This document shows positions 6,795-14,608 of a stretch of DNA of 15,691 nucleotides, piece by piece. A program made the position numbers and the translations under genes. Position 1 is the first letter of the stretch; the number at the start of each line of letters is the position of its first letter. The stretch is from DAOQVB01 sp964400865. Its GTDB lineage: Bacteria; Patescibacteriota; Microgenomatia; UBA1400; PJMF01. The notes under the pieces are model-generated. The model saw nothing but the letters and a program-made list of their open reading frames with translations, had not been told where the DNA came from and searched no databases. The DNA is taken from NCBI GenBank assembly GCA_964400865.1, contig CAYNWG010000021.1:1-15691 (forward strand), in the 5' to 3' direction.

Positions 6795-7400
6795 ATGAAA
6801 AGAGAAGGCGATCAACCATTGGGACTGAATATCAAAAAACTACATTTGGAGCAAATTAGACTTCAAGCTGATCATCTTCAAGCACAAGGATTAATTTTAT
6901 ATCCCCATCAACTTAGGTTGCTTTTGCAAATAGAGAAAGCGCTTGAGGCTCTTGGAACAACCACAGTAAATCAGGAAAAAAATGAAGATGTAGATGGAGT
7001 TGAAGACGATCTTGATCAAGAATTAGAATTAGAACAACCTATATATAGACCTGAGAATTTACCACCCAGCGGCACGGTTGTTGGTTTGTCCCTCAGCTTT
7101 TGTGTTTTAGATATTGCAAGGGGATTGGTGCCATACAACAGAATCGATAAAATTATCACTTCGACCAACTTCAATCCACTCGATCCAAATGAAGTTGCTC
7201 AAATTAACAGAAGTTACGGAGATTCCTATTGGAAAGGGGATTTAAAAGTACAATGTTTTGAAATCCTTGATAGACTTATAGCTGATAAAAAGATCAGACA
7301 ACCCAGGCGTGAGGGAATGCCAATGACTCACATCGCAAGAGGAAGATGGTTGCTGAGTACTGACATGCAAGACGAAAACGATTACCCGAAACTTCGTTGA
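6795..7400 (+). CDS. Hypothetical protein with acidic linker
   Basis: I do not recognise this 201-residue protein. It has no signal peptide or membrane segment and is probably cytoplasmic. Residues about 10-55 are predicted helical (Leu/Gln-rich, amphipathic), residues about 60-82 form a strongly acidic Asp/Glu linker, and about 93-200 look like a compact alpha/beta or helical domain rich in Trp, Tyr and charged residues (SFCVLDIARGLVPYNRID, then a CFEILDRLIADKK helix). That last part has the size of a winged-helix or protein-interaction domain, but no motif decides it. It is the first gene of a probable pair with the acyltransferase 34 bp downstream, although that gene also seems to have its own promoter. 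The ATG is chosen as the only strong candidate; there is no Shine-Dalgarno. Confidence 0.75.
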   Translation: MKREGDQPLGLNIKKLHLEQIRLQADHLQAQGLILYPHQLRLLLQIEKALEALGTTTVNQEKNEDVDGVEDDLDQELELEQPIYRPENLPPSGTVVGLSLSFCVLDIARGLVPYNRIDKIITSTNFNPLDPNEVAQINRSYGDSYWKGDLKVQCFEILDRLIADKKIRQPRREGMPMTHIARGRWLLSTDMQDENDYPKLR

Positions 7401-7426
7401 TAAGATGTCGAAATGATTGGTATACT
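7397..7426 (+). promoter_or_regulatory. Promoter of the FemAB/GNAT-like gene
   Basis: TTGATA (7397-7402) and TATACT (7421-7426) are 18 bp apart, with TGG immediately before the -10 (extended -10). Initiation 7 nt on would fall at about 7433, one or two bases before the ATG at 7435, so the mRNA would be leaderless. Confidence 0.6.
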
Positions 7427-7434
7427 CATCACTC

Positions 7435-8427
7435 ATGACTGTCATCTCTTCGCTCAATTGCAATGAATCTATTTTTTCAGAATTTCATCAGGAGTGGCAT
7501 CAGCTCTTACATAATTCAGTAGTAAACGAAATATTTCTGACACCTGAATATCAATCATCCTGGTGGCAAACTTTGGGGAAAGGAAAACTACATGTCATCT
7601 CAGTACGACTAGAGAGTGGCGAGTTGGTGGGTCTTGCACCATTGTTTATTGAAAATAACATCGTTAGTTTCATTGGTTGTAAAGATGTGAGCGACTATCT
7701 TGATTTCATTGTACATAAAGATTATGAAGAATTGGTATACCAAGCAATTATTAATGAGCTAAAATTGATAGAAAATGCTGTTTTTTCACTCTGTAGCATC
7801 CCTGAATCATCACCCACATTAATCCATCTTCCCAAATTCTTAAGTGCTGAAGTTACATTGACTACTACACAACAAGCAGTCTGTCCCCAAATCGTGTTGC
7901 CAAATAGATGGGAGAACTATCTACAGGATCTCGATAGAAAACAACGGCAAGAAATTAAACGTAAATGGAAAAAAATCGAGGAAACTGAAGAAGTTACGTA
8001 CGAGTGTATTTCTGAGGTGGATGAAGCTACACAAGCTGTGGCACTTTTCATTGAACTTCATCAACAATCAAGTGAATCTAAGAGAGAATTTTGGGACCCA
8101 CACCATCAAGCTTTTTTTGAACACCTTCTCCAGATATTAGCAAAACGGGGTTGGCTAAAATTATTTTTCCTGTCGATCGCTCGACACCCAAAACCCATTG
8201 CAACCATGCTCATTTTTGATTATGGAGGACATTATGATTTATATAACTCCGGTTTTAATCCTGCTTTTTCTAACCTTAGTCCTGGTCAGGTTTTGACGGC
8301 TTATACTATCAAAGAAGCCATTGAAAACAGCAGAAGTCTCTATGATTTTTTGAGAGGAAATGAAGAATACAAATTTAGACTTGGTGGCATACCAAAACCG
8401 ATCTTTGATGTGGGTTTTAAACTGTAA
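7435..8427 (+). CDS. FemAB/CelD-like GNAT acyltransferase
   Basis: The 330-residue protein belongs to the GNAT-fold acyltransferases related to FemAB and to the CelD/BioF2-like group (Acetyltransf_6). These transfer acyl or aminoacyl groups onto amines in cell-envelope or polysaccharide substrates. The clearest part is the C-terminal half. A basic helix (DRKQRQEIKRKWKKIEE) precedes a GNAT core (LKLFFLSIARHPKPIATMLIF) that leads to LYNSGFNPAFSNLSPGQVLTAY and the signature DFLRGNEEYKFRLG (304-317). No signal or membrane segment is present. The ATG at 7435 is preferred over an upstream in-frame TTG (7417), because a -10 box overlaps that TTG. Partners cannot be named from context. Confidence 0.82.
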   Translation: MTVISSLNCNESIFSEFHQEWHQLLHNSVVNEIFLTPEYQSSWWQTLGKGKLHVISVRLESGELVGLAPLFIENNIVSFIGCKDVSDYLDFIVHKDYEELVYQAIINELKLIENAVFSLCSIPESSPTLIHLPKFLSAEVTLTTTQQAVCPQIVLPNRWENYLQDLDRKQRQEIKRKWKKIEETEEVTYECISEVDEATQAVALFIELHQQSSESKREFWDPHHQAFFEHLLQILAKRGWLKLFFLSIARHPKPIATMLIFDYGGHYDLYNSGFNPAFSNLSPGQVLTAYTIKEAIENSRSLYDFLRGNEEYKFRLGGIPKPIFDVGFKL

Positions 8428-8553
8428 GAAATTGGTCGGACTTTCGCACATCAAACATAACACAGTCACGTCTTTCTTATTTCTCAAGTATGAAAAAACC
8501 GCATTCTACCTTTTCAAAACACCAATTAGTCAATTGAGATTATCTAGGTTCAC
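8428..8553. other. Convergent intergenic gap without clear features
   Basis: This is a 126-bp AT-rich spacer between two convergent genes. Only a weak CAATT-AGTC-AATTG hairpin (8522-8535) is visible, with no T-tract. I see no convincing terminator or small gene. Confidence 0.4.
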
Positions 8554-9267
8554 CTATGATGCAATTGCTTGGAAAATATGACTGAGCTTCTTGAGAATAT
8601 TTTCATTTTGTTCTTTCAAAAAAGCAAGTTGATAATTTTCTACATGTGGCGATTGGGAAAGAATATGCTGTTTAACCACTTTTAAATCTTGAGATTCATG
8701 AATTTGCAAAGCCATTAATTTATGCTCAACATCTTGCACAATAACTTGATGGCTAGAGAGTGTTGGATCTGGAAAAACGTACTGCCAATGGTTTTGCTGT
8801 GGCTGAAAATTCGAAAATAGTAGTAATTGCGGAGATTTAGTTTGATGAAAAGCTAATGTGGTCGCGATGGAAACCCCAACGTGATCAAGGTGGAAGTACC
8901 ACCCTGAGTGATCAAAGGTAATCATAACTTCTGGCTGATACTGATTAATCAAGGAAATAATCCCAATCCTTAATTTCTCCCAAACCTGCTCATTCGTAAT
9001 TTGACCATCGGTAAAATGTAACAATTTAGCCTGATGAACTCCAAGGTATTTACAAACCATAGTGAATTCAGCTTCACGCAGCGCTCCAAGATCTCCTGCA
9101 TATTGTAAAACTAAACTTTTCTGAACTTCGGGGGATGCTTGACCAGCTGAGCCATTAGTCGCTGAAACAACTATTACTTTGTGCCCACTTTGGACTAGTT
9201 TATGTATCGTACCAGCGCATGCTACGGTCTCATCATCAGGATGAGCAAATACAAAGAGGAACGTCAT
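8554..9267 (-). CDS. PIG-L/LmbE family N-deacetylase
   Basis: This is a zinc-dependent deacetylase of the PIG-L/LmbE family, which removes acetyl groups from N-acetylglucosamine-type sugars or other N-acyl substrates. Seen in 237 residues: a strand followed by AHPDDE (8-13), giving H9 and D12 as metal ligands and D11 as likely base; the TNGSAG segment (37-42); and HLDH (126-129), giving the third ligand H129. There is no signal peptide, so it is cytoplasmic. The ATG at 9267 is chosen over a TTG three codons upstream because GGGAGG, within the end of the upstream coding sequence, lies about 8 nt before it. Its start follows the CofE-like stop by 2 nt, so the two are translationally coupled and probably act in one pathway. 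The substrate is unknown. Confidence 0.9.
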   Translation of the reverse strand: MTFLFVFAHPDDETVACAGTIHKLVQSGHKVIVVSATNGSAGQASPEVQKSLVLQYAGDLGALREAEFTMVCKYLGVHQAKLLHFTDGQITNEQVWEKLRIGIISLINQYQPEVMITFDHSGWYFHLDHVGVSIATTLAFHQTKSPQLLLFSNFQPQQNHWQYVFPDPTLSSHQVIVQDVEHKLMALQIHESQDLKVVKQHILSQSPHVENYQLAFLKEQNENILKKLSHIFQAIAS

Positions 9268-9269
9268 GT

Positions 9270-10022
9270 TTAACAACCTCCCTCAATCCAATTTGCCTTA
9301 GATATGACGGGCCAATACACATCTTCTTCTGGTTTGATATGTAATGATCGTTGTTCTTTAGCCGAGGGAGGAGCTTGAGTAAATTCTATTTGCGGCACAT
9401 CTGCAATTAGTACTAATGGCTGAGCTTCTGCGGTTTCGCCACCAACATACACTGAGGCCACTGCGAGAGATTCTGCATTATTCACTTGAGTCATATGCAT
9501 TGGTCGGCCGTACAGGTCTGGTTTGCCAATTTCACTGCGCAAGCCAACAAAGCCACAATAACCCAATGCTGTACCCAAAACACCCCATTTAAGTGGAACG
9601 GTGCGACTATCAGTAATTATCACTCCAAATTCTTTAAGATCAAACTTCTGTCGTCCCCAGCGCCAGATTCTTTCTGCTGAAAAAAATGAATTCTCTGGCA
9701 ATAAAACATAGTGGTCTGGGTCTACGTTGGATTCATCCACTCCGGCGTTAACTGCCAAAACTCCACTCTTGATAGTCAGCATCAGGTTGTATTTTGATCC
9801 GTTGGGATCTAAATATTTTTCAGCTTCTTGACGAACTATTTGATGTTTTTCCTCTCTTTCACCACTAATTTTTGGTACAGCCCTTCCTTCACACAATGCC
9901 ACGATCTTGCTAGTAACTGATAAAATACTCCGCTCGGTAAGTTCTGGCACGTGATTAGTAAGAAAAACTTCTAAATTATCGCCAAGCTGTACTATGCTAG
10001 TTTTAATAGCTGTGATTTGCAT
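9270..10022 (-). CDS. CofE-like gamma-glutamyl ligase
   Basis: The protein belongs to the F420-0:gamma-glutamyl ligase (CofE) family, which adds gamma-linked glutamate to a cofactor using GTP. CPR homologues are commonly named putative folate-metabolism gamma-glutamate ligases. Seen in 250 residues: VTSKIVALCEGR (36-47), NAGVDESNV (92-100), LLPENSFFSAERI (107-119), IITDSRTVPLKWG (135-147; the family's usual Thr-containing DT.GR motif reads DSRTVP here) and DLYGRPM (169-175). No F420 biosynthesis gene is nearby, so the acceptor may be folate or something else. The start at 10022 is chosen because TATGAT ends 7 nt upstream; an upstream in-frame ATG at 10034 overlaps that box. It is the first gene of a two-gene operon with the PIG-L deacetylase, divergent from uvrB. 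Confidence 0.85.
   Translation of the reverse strand: MQITAIKTSIVQLGDNLEVFLTNHVPELTERSILSVTSKIVALCEGRAVPKISGEREEKHQIVRQEAEKYLDPNGSKYNLMLTIKSGVLAVNAGVDESNVDPDHYVLLPENSFFSAERIWRWGRQKFDLKEFGVIITDSRTVPLKWGVLGTALGYCGFVGLRSEIGKPDLYGRPMHMTQVNNAESLAVASVYVGGETAEAQPLVLIADVPQIEFTQAPPSAKEQRSLHIKPEEDVYWPVISKANWIEGGC
9276..9284 (-). promoter_or_regulatory. Shine-Dalgarno of the PIG-L gene inside the upstream CDS
   Basis: On the minus strand AGGGAGGTT lies within the last codons of the CofE-like gene, 8 nt before the PIG-L ATG. It decides the start at 9267 and indicates coupled translation. Confidence 0.75.
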
Positions 10023-10063
10023 GGGTGTTATCATACAGTAGATCAGCGCAGAACTCATCCAAT

Positions 10064-12340
10064 ATGAAATTTAACTTGAAATCAAACTACCAACCGACTG
10101 GCGACCAACCTCTGGCGATTCAAAAGCTGGTTGAGGGAATTAACAATCAAAAAAAACGCCAAGTACTACTTGGGGTAACTGGCTCTGGTAAAACTTTTAC
10201 CGTAGCCAACGTCATCCAACAAACCCAGTTACCTACGTTGGTAATTGCTCACAATAAAACGCTAGCCGCACAGCTCTACCAAGAGTTTCGGGATTACTTT
10301 CCAGATAACGCGGTTAGCTACTTTGTCTCTTATTACGATTATTACCAGCCAGAAGCCTACATACCGAGCACCGACACCTACATAGAAAAAGAAGCAACCA
10401 TTAACGAAGAAATTGATCGACTCCGCTTGGCTACCACAACCAACTTAATGACGCGCAGAGATGCTATCGTTGTAGCTTCGGTTTCCTGTATTTATAATCT
10501 TGGTTCTCCGGTCGAATACGGCAGGTACCTTCTCAGGATTGCCGAAGGTGAGATCATTCAAAAAAGAACGCTGTTGTTGCAACTAGAGAATTTACAGTAC
10601 GATCAAACCGAAACTGATCTATTTCGGGGAATGTATCGGTTGCGGGGTGATTCAATACAGGTCTGGCCAGCCTACGAAGATAAAGCCATGCGGATCGATA
10701 TTTTGGAAAACCATATTGAACATATCGCCTGGATAGACCCAGTTTCGGGTAAACCACTACCAATTACTGAGCAACAAAAACCAGATAAATATGAGTATGT
10801 TTTATACCCAGCAAAACACTACGTTATTGATCCTGTTTCGCAGAAATCAGCTGTTGAACAAATCAGAATCGATTTGAAAGAACAAATCCTAAAACTTGAA
10901 GCTCAAGGTAAAGTGGTTGAACCTTTCAGGCTCAGACAAAAAGTTGAATATGACTTAGAAATGATTGAACAGTTTGGTTTTGTGAATGGAATTGAAAACT
11001 ATTCTCGTTATTTTGATAATCGCAATCCTGGAGATCCACCATTCTCATTACTTGAGTACTTTGCAGAAAATGCCAGACAATTTAACACCAATGGTTTTCT
11101 CACTATCGTTGATGAAAGTCATATGACAATTCCACAAATTACTGGTATGTACCGAGGTGACGAAGCAAGAAAGAAAACTTTAATTGAATATGGTTTCAGA
11201 TTACCAAGCGCGCTCGATAACCGTCCGCTTAGGTTTGATGAATTTGATGCGCGAGTACCAATGATGGTGGCGGTATCGGCCACACCCGCGATTACTGAAA
11301 TCAAAGCCGCTGAAGGTGAAGTGGTTGAACAACTTATACGACCAACAGGATTACTGGATCCCACCATTGAGCTTCGTGATGCAGAAAATCAGATAGAAGA
11401 CCTAACGATTGAAATTCTCAAACGAAAAATGAAAGGCCAGCGTGTTTTGGTAACTACTTTAACTAAGAAAATGGCAGAGGCGTTGACTGAATATCTAAAC
11501 ACAGAAGAAAAAGTTCGCGCGCTCTGGCAGAGCGCGCGCGCCAAACAACAACTCAGCAACGATTTGATTGATGCCAATCAAATCGATTCCGAAACCATAG
11601 TCTGGAGGGGAGAACAACTACCGATCGAAAAAATTGAAATTGGACCTATTGATCCAATCTATTTTGCACACCTCCAGCATCAACCAAAGTCTACGACTGA
11701 GAAGGCCGTCCTGGTTGAGCTAAACGAAATGCCAAAGGTCGCCTATCTGCATTCTGACATTGAAACGCTTGATAGAAGTGATATTTTACGAGAACTTCGA
11801 GAAGGTAAATATGATGTACTTGTAGGAATCAACTTACTCAGAGAAGGCCTTGATCTACCAGAGGTTAGTTTGGTAGCTATCATTGATGCGGATAAAGAGG
11901 GATTTTTACGATCGGAAACTGCTCTCGTCCAGACCATGGGGCGCGCTGCGCGTCATCTAGAAGGCCACACGATTCTCTACGCCAAAAATCTAACCGGCTC
12001 AATGCAGCGCGCCATCAAAGAAACCCAACGTCGCCGACAAGTCCAGCAACAATACAATCTAACCCACAGCATAACACCAGAATCTATCAACAAACCCATT
12101 AGAACTGACATGATTGTTAATCGTAAGAAAAAAGAAGAAAATCAAACAAAACATAGTGTATCAATCTTTTTGACTGAAAGAGAACGACTGGATTTACATG
12201 AAATCCATCCAGAAAACTACACACCAGAAGAAAAGAAGAAACTAATAAAACAACTTAAAAAACAAATGAATGCGGCTGCAAAAGATCTTGATTTTGAATT
12301 GGCTGCAAAATTACGCGACGCAGTAGCAATACTTTTATAG
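10064..12340 (+). CDS. uvrB: UvrB, excinuclease ABC subunit B, with an extra segment in helicase domain 2
   Basis: UvrB verifies DNA damage with UvrA and recruits UvrC for incision in nucleotide-excision repair. From the ATG at 10064 it is 758 aa (usual about 660-680). Seen: Walker A GVTGSGKT (37-44), the beta-hairpin region with YYDYYQPEAYIP (90-101), Walker B DESH (350-353), SATPA, VLVTTLTK, YLHSDI (561-566), GINLLREGLD, GRAAR, and a C-terminal UVR domain (about 725-758) that binds UvrC. Between EYL (476-478) and YLHSDI there are 82 residues where E. coli has 8, an in-frame insertion of about 74. The 5' end of the insert coincides with a 10-bp hairpin (11516-11538). The start 39 nt upstream (10025) would add non-homologous residues. 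No Shine-Dalgarno or clear -10 is visible. Confidence 0.97.
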   Translation: MKFNLKSNYQPTGDQPLAIQKLVEGINNQKKRQVLLGVTGSGKTFTVANVIQQTQLPTLVIAHNKTLAAQLYQEFRDYFPDNAVSYFVSYYDYYQPEAYIPSTDTYIEKEATINEEIDRLRLATTTNLMTRRDAIVVASVSCIYNLGSPVEYGRYLLRIAEGEIIQKRTLLLQLENLQYDQTETDLFRGMYRLRGDSIQVWPAYEDKAMRIDILENHIEHIAWIDPVSGKPLPITEQQKPDKYEYVLYPAKHYVIDPVSQKSAVEQIRIDLKEQILKLEAQGKVVEPFRLRQKVEYDLEMIEQFGFVNGIENYSRYFDNRNPGDPPFSLLEYFAENARQFNTNGFLTIVDESHMTIPQITGMYRGDEARKKTLIEYGFRLPSALDNRPLRFDEFDARVPMMVAVSATPAITEIKAAEGEVVEQLIRPTGLLDPTIELRDAENQIEDLTIEILKRKMKGQRVLVTTLTKKMAEALTEYLNTEEKVRALWQSARAKQQLSNDLIDANQIDSETIVWRGEQLPIEKIEIGPIDPIYFAHLQHQPKSTTEKAVLVELNEMPKVAYLHSDIETLDRSDILRELREGKYDVLVGINLLREGLDLPEVSLVAIIDADKEGFLRSETALVQTMGRAARHLEGHTILYAKNLTGSMQRAIKETQRRRQVQQQYNLTHSITPESINKPIRTDMIVNRKKKEENQTKHSVSIFLTERERLDLHEIHPENYTPEEKKKLIKQLKKQMNAAAKDLDFELAAKLRDAVAILL
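11516..11538. repeat. GC-rich hairpin at the start of the UvrB insertion
   Basis: Arms CGCGCGCTCT and AGAGCGCGCG (10 bp, perfect) flank a GGC loop. The hairpin encodes residues 485-492 of UvrB, just where it departs from the usual family length. Confidence 0.9.
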
Positions 12341-12352
12341 TATGCTAAATGA

Positions 12353-13189
12353 ATGAATTGTGCTGTTACGAAGCGACATCTAATATTCTTTGTAATTTTT
12401 ACTTTTTTGACACTTTTAGGTGTAATTACCACTAAACTTTATCAACAAAAATCAAAATTTGCTTTTTTTTCGTTAGAAAATGATCGGGTTCAAGTTACAC
12501 CAACTGCTACCCAACCTCCTCCTAAGCCAGAGGAGCTCATTCGCGACAAACAAATCGAATATTTTGTTAAAGACATACTTTCTGCTTCACCTTCCTCCGA
12601 ATTAGCAAGCAAAACCATCATTAAAGCCGATCCAGTCAATACAAAATCAGGCACCGATTGGGTAGTTGAAGCAATTGATGCTAGTAATCCTGCTACAAGC
12701 AAGTGTTTCTTAAACGAAAATTGTGATCACAAAAGTTACTACTACTCTGCAGGAAAAGCAATTGATATTAGTGTCTTGTCAAACACAATGAATGGAGGGC
12801 TAAATTGTCATGTACTTGCTATAGATGACATTACAAGCTGGAGAGCGCCCTGGACAGCCACTCCTTCAGCACAACCTCCAATTCTATTTGTTCAACAAAC
12901 TTGCAGCCGCCAATATCCTTTTTACAATGTCTATCAATTAGTTGATTTTCAAAATGGCAAACTCATCCCGTTTCAAGACGGTACGGGCACCATACCAAAA
13001 AATATGATTGACGCACACGGCCAAGTCTGGGGCAACACTTTTGTTGACCAACTTATCTACGGACCAGGACCATTTTTACTGATAAGTGCGGAAAAAGTTG
13101 CCAGTGAGCAATCGCAAAAAAGCAACTCATATTCCGTTTTTCGTCTCAACCTGGGCAATCACACCATCGACAAACACACTACATTTTAG
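12353..13189 (+). CDS. Membrane-anchored secreted protein, unknown
   Basis: I do not recognise the family. The 278-residue protein starts with a basic-flanked hydrophobic segment (about residues 9-27), typical of a signal anchor with the rest outside the membrane. A Pro/Thr-rich spacer (about 48-60) follows, then an extracellular domain of about 215 residues rich in aromatic residues and Asn/Ser/Thr. Four Cys in that domain (in KCFLNENC, LNCHV and QTCSR) could form two disulfides. There is no lipobox, sortase motif or catalytic signature. The ATG follows TATGCT by 6 nt (leaderless pattern) and lies 12 bp after the uvrB stop. The gene converges with the minus-strand gene ending at 13195, with a 5-bp gap. 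Confidence 0.78.
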   Translation: MNCAVTKRHLIFFVIFTFLTLLGVITTKLYQQKSKFAFFSLENDRVQVTPTATQPPPKPEELIRDKQIEYFVKDILSASPSSELASKTIIKADPVNTKSGTDWVVEAIDASNPATSKCFLNENCDHKSYYYSAGKAIDISVLSNTMNGGLNCHVLAIDDITSWRAPWTATPSAQPPILFVQQTCSRQYPFYNVYQLVDFQNGKLIPFQDGTGTIPKNMIDAHGQVWGNTFVDQLIYGPGPFLLISAEKVASEQSQKSNSYSVFRLNLGNHTIDKHTTF

Positions 13190-13194
13190 CCATT

Positions 13195-13803
13195 TTATAC
13201 TACTGAGTTTCCGTCCTCAGTATTCACGTCGCCAACAAAAGCCATCGGAGTTATTCGTCTTCGCAAATTAGATCGAATAATTACCGCGTCCGATTCCAAT
13301 GCTCTGAAATCTTCTATCGAAAATACAAATACGATATGCTTTCCTCTTTTCCTGAGCGCCGGAAGAACCACATTATTTCCTACGCCCCCATCCTCCATGT
13401 TGTCAACTATCGTCAACTGAAAAAAAATCGATTCATCATCTGTAATTGCTTTTGTATCGGCTCGAATAATCCAAACGGAGGTGTCGCTGTTAAAAAAGCC
13501 ACTTCTTTTTGTCATTTCAAGCCAAAATGTTGTTAGTACATAGTTTTCATCAGAATTGTTTAATAGTATTTCTGACAACATCGTCCACTCAGATGAGGCT
13601 TGAAACACTTTGTTTTCGCGACTCGTTTCCTCAATAACTTTCCCAAAGTTCGTTTCGTCTCCATTCTGCAAAACCAAACCAACTTTCCAATCCAATGCTT
13701 CTATGTCACTTAGTATCTGGACTCGTCTTAAAAAAGACCTCATCCCTTCAAAAAATGGTGTGTATTCTTCAAAAGGAAATTCTTTGTCTTTATTAATGGT
13801 CAT
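13195..13803 (-). CDS. Hypothetical protein overlapping the alkD-like gene
   Basis: I do not recognise this 202-residue protein. It has no signal or membrane segment. It alternates acidic loops with hydrophobic strands (KVGLVLQNG, VLTTFWLEM, SVWIIRAD, FFQLTIVDN, HIVFVFS, DAVIIRSN), suggesting a mostly beta, soluble fold. A basic stretch (LRKRGK, RSNLRRR) lies in the C-terminal third. The ATG at 13803 overlaps the end of the upstream DNA glycosylase by 11 nt in another frame. GAGGA about 6-7 nt upstream provides a Shine-Dalgarno, so it is co-translated with the glycosylase. Co-expression hints at a role alongside DNA repair, but nothing in the sequence shows this. Confidence 0.72.
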   Translation of the reverse strand: MTINKDKEFPFEEYTPFFEGMRSFLRRVQILSDIEALDWKVGLVLQNGDETNFGKVIEETSRENKVFQASSEWTMLSEILLNNSDENYVLTTFWLEMTKRSGFFNSDTSVWIIRADTKAITDDESIFFQLTIVDNMEDGGVGNNVVLPALRKRGKHIVFVFSIEDFRALESDAVIIRSNLRRRITPMAFVGDVNTEDGNSVV

Positions 13804-14539
13804 TAGTCTTCCTCAGATACTTCCTACGTTCTTCCTCTGAAAAACGCTCAATTGAGTATCTGAGCGCTGTTCTGGGCATTTGCAAATAATGTTTATCGAG
13901 AAATGCTATTAATAAGCGCTCGTCGGCTTTGCCGACTTCGCGTAATACCCAACCAACCGCCTTATGCATCAAATCATGCTTATCTGTAAGTAATTTTTTT
14001 GCTAATAATAGAGAGGGTTGTAACCATTCTCTACCAACTCGGCCTTTTTTTACCGCCCTAATAAATGCCAAAGTGGAAATAATACTAATTCTTCTTTCCC
14101 AGAGTAGGGGAGACTGCGCCAACTGGACCAGCTGCTCCATATCCAGTTTTGTATCCAGCATGTACTCACCAACTATATTTGGTGCTGATGAGTCAACCAA
14201 ATCCCAATTGTTAATCTTTGAAGTTTGACCCAAATAAAAATCGTATACTCCTAATTTTTCTGGCAATAGAAGCTTTGGGAACTGGTAAGTTAACATTAAT
14301 AGTCCCGTGAGTCGATGCTCATGAATCTTGCTGTCTAACAATTTTCTTACAACGCCCAAGTCGGCATTCCGAAAGTATTCTTTGGTAACTAGTCGTAAAT
14401 CGGGAACGTTAATTCCCATGAAAACATCACCCTCACCATATTCACCGGGTCCCGTTTTAAAAAACCGTTGAGAAACTAGTCGTTTTTCCAAACTTGCTTT
14501 GGAATCTAGAGACTTGATAATTTGCTGAAAAAGCGACAT
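13793..14539 (-). CDS. AlkD-type DNA alkylation repair glycosylase
   Basis: The protein is a HEAT-repeat DNA glycosylase of the AlkC/AlkD family (DNA_alkylation), which excises N3- and N7-alkylated purines without base flipping. The 248 residues match the family length (about 220-240) and show FFKTGPGEYGEGDVFMGI (26-43), NNWDLVD (110-116; W112 and D113 are the active-site pair), LWERR (146-150; catalytic-region Arg), HKAVGWVLREVGK (192-204) and MPRTALRYSIERF (221-233). The ATG at 14539 lies 6 nt after TAGAAT on the minus strand, giving a leaderless start. It is the first gene of a two-gene unit with the overlapping hypothetical gene. A small GC-rich hairpin lies at 13922-13936. Confidence 0.93.
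   Translation of the reverse strand: MSLFQQIIKSLDSKASLEKRLVSQRFFKTGPGEYGEGDVFMGINVPDLRLVTKEYFRNADLGVVRKLLDSKIHEHRLTGLLMLTYQFPKLLLPEKLGVYDFYLGQTSKINNWDLVDSSAPNIVGEYMLDTKLDMEQLVQLAQSPLLWERRISIISTLAFIRAVKKGRVGREWLQPSLLLAKKLLTDKHDLMHKAVGWVLREVGKADERLLIAFLDKHYLQMPRTALRYSIERFSEEERRKYLRKTNDH
13916..13941. repeat. GC-rich hairpin inside the AlkD-type gene
   Basis: Six-bp arms GTCGGC (13922-13927) and GCCGAC (13931-13936) flank a TTT loop. A further GCG/CGC pairing (13916-13918 with 13939-13941) closes it over a small internal loop. Confidence 0.6.
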
Positions 14540-14574
14540 TGGCCAATTCTACAACAGTATTATTTTTATCGTCA

Positions 14575-14602
14575 TTGACTTACTTATACTATTTGTTATA
14601 AT
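14575..14602 (+). promoter_or_regulatory. Near-consensus sigma70 promoter for a candidate small RNA
   Basis: TTGACT (14575-14580) and a perfect TATAAT (14597-14602) are 16 bp apart, with TGT forming an extended -10 at 14594-14596. It is the strongest promoter in the window and points at a region with no open reading frame. The predicted start is an A near 14609. Confidence 0.8.
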
Positions 14603-14608
14603 GACGAT

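Noticed and set aside
9991..10001. AACTAGCATA-like element near uvrB (minus strand) resembling AACTAGTATA before lexA, as a shared SOS operator
   Set aside because: AACTAG occurs at several unrelated places inside genes in this window, the uvrB-side copy lies in the CofE-like coding sequence, and the symmetry differs between the two sites.
11510..11740. UvrB insertion as an intein
   Set aside because: It is only about 74 residues, has no Cys/Ser N-terminal splice residue or terminal His-Asn, and the flanks are not at a usual intein site.
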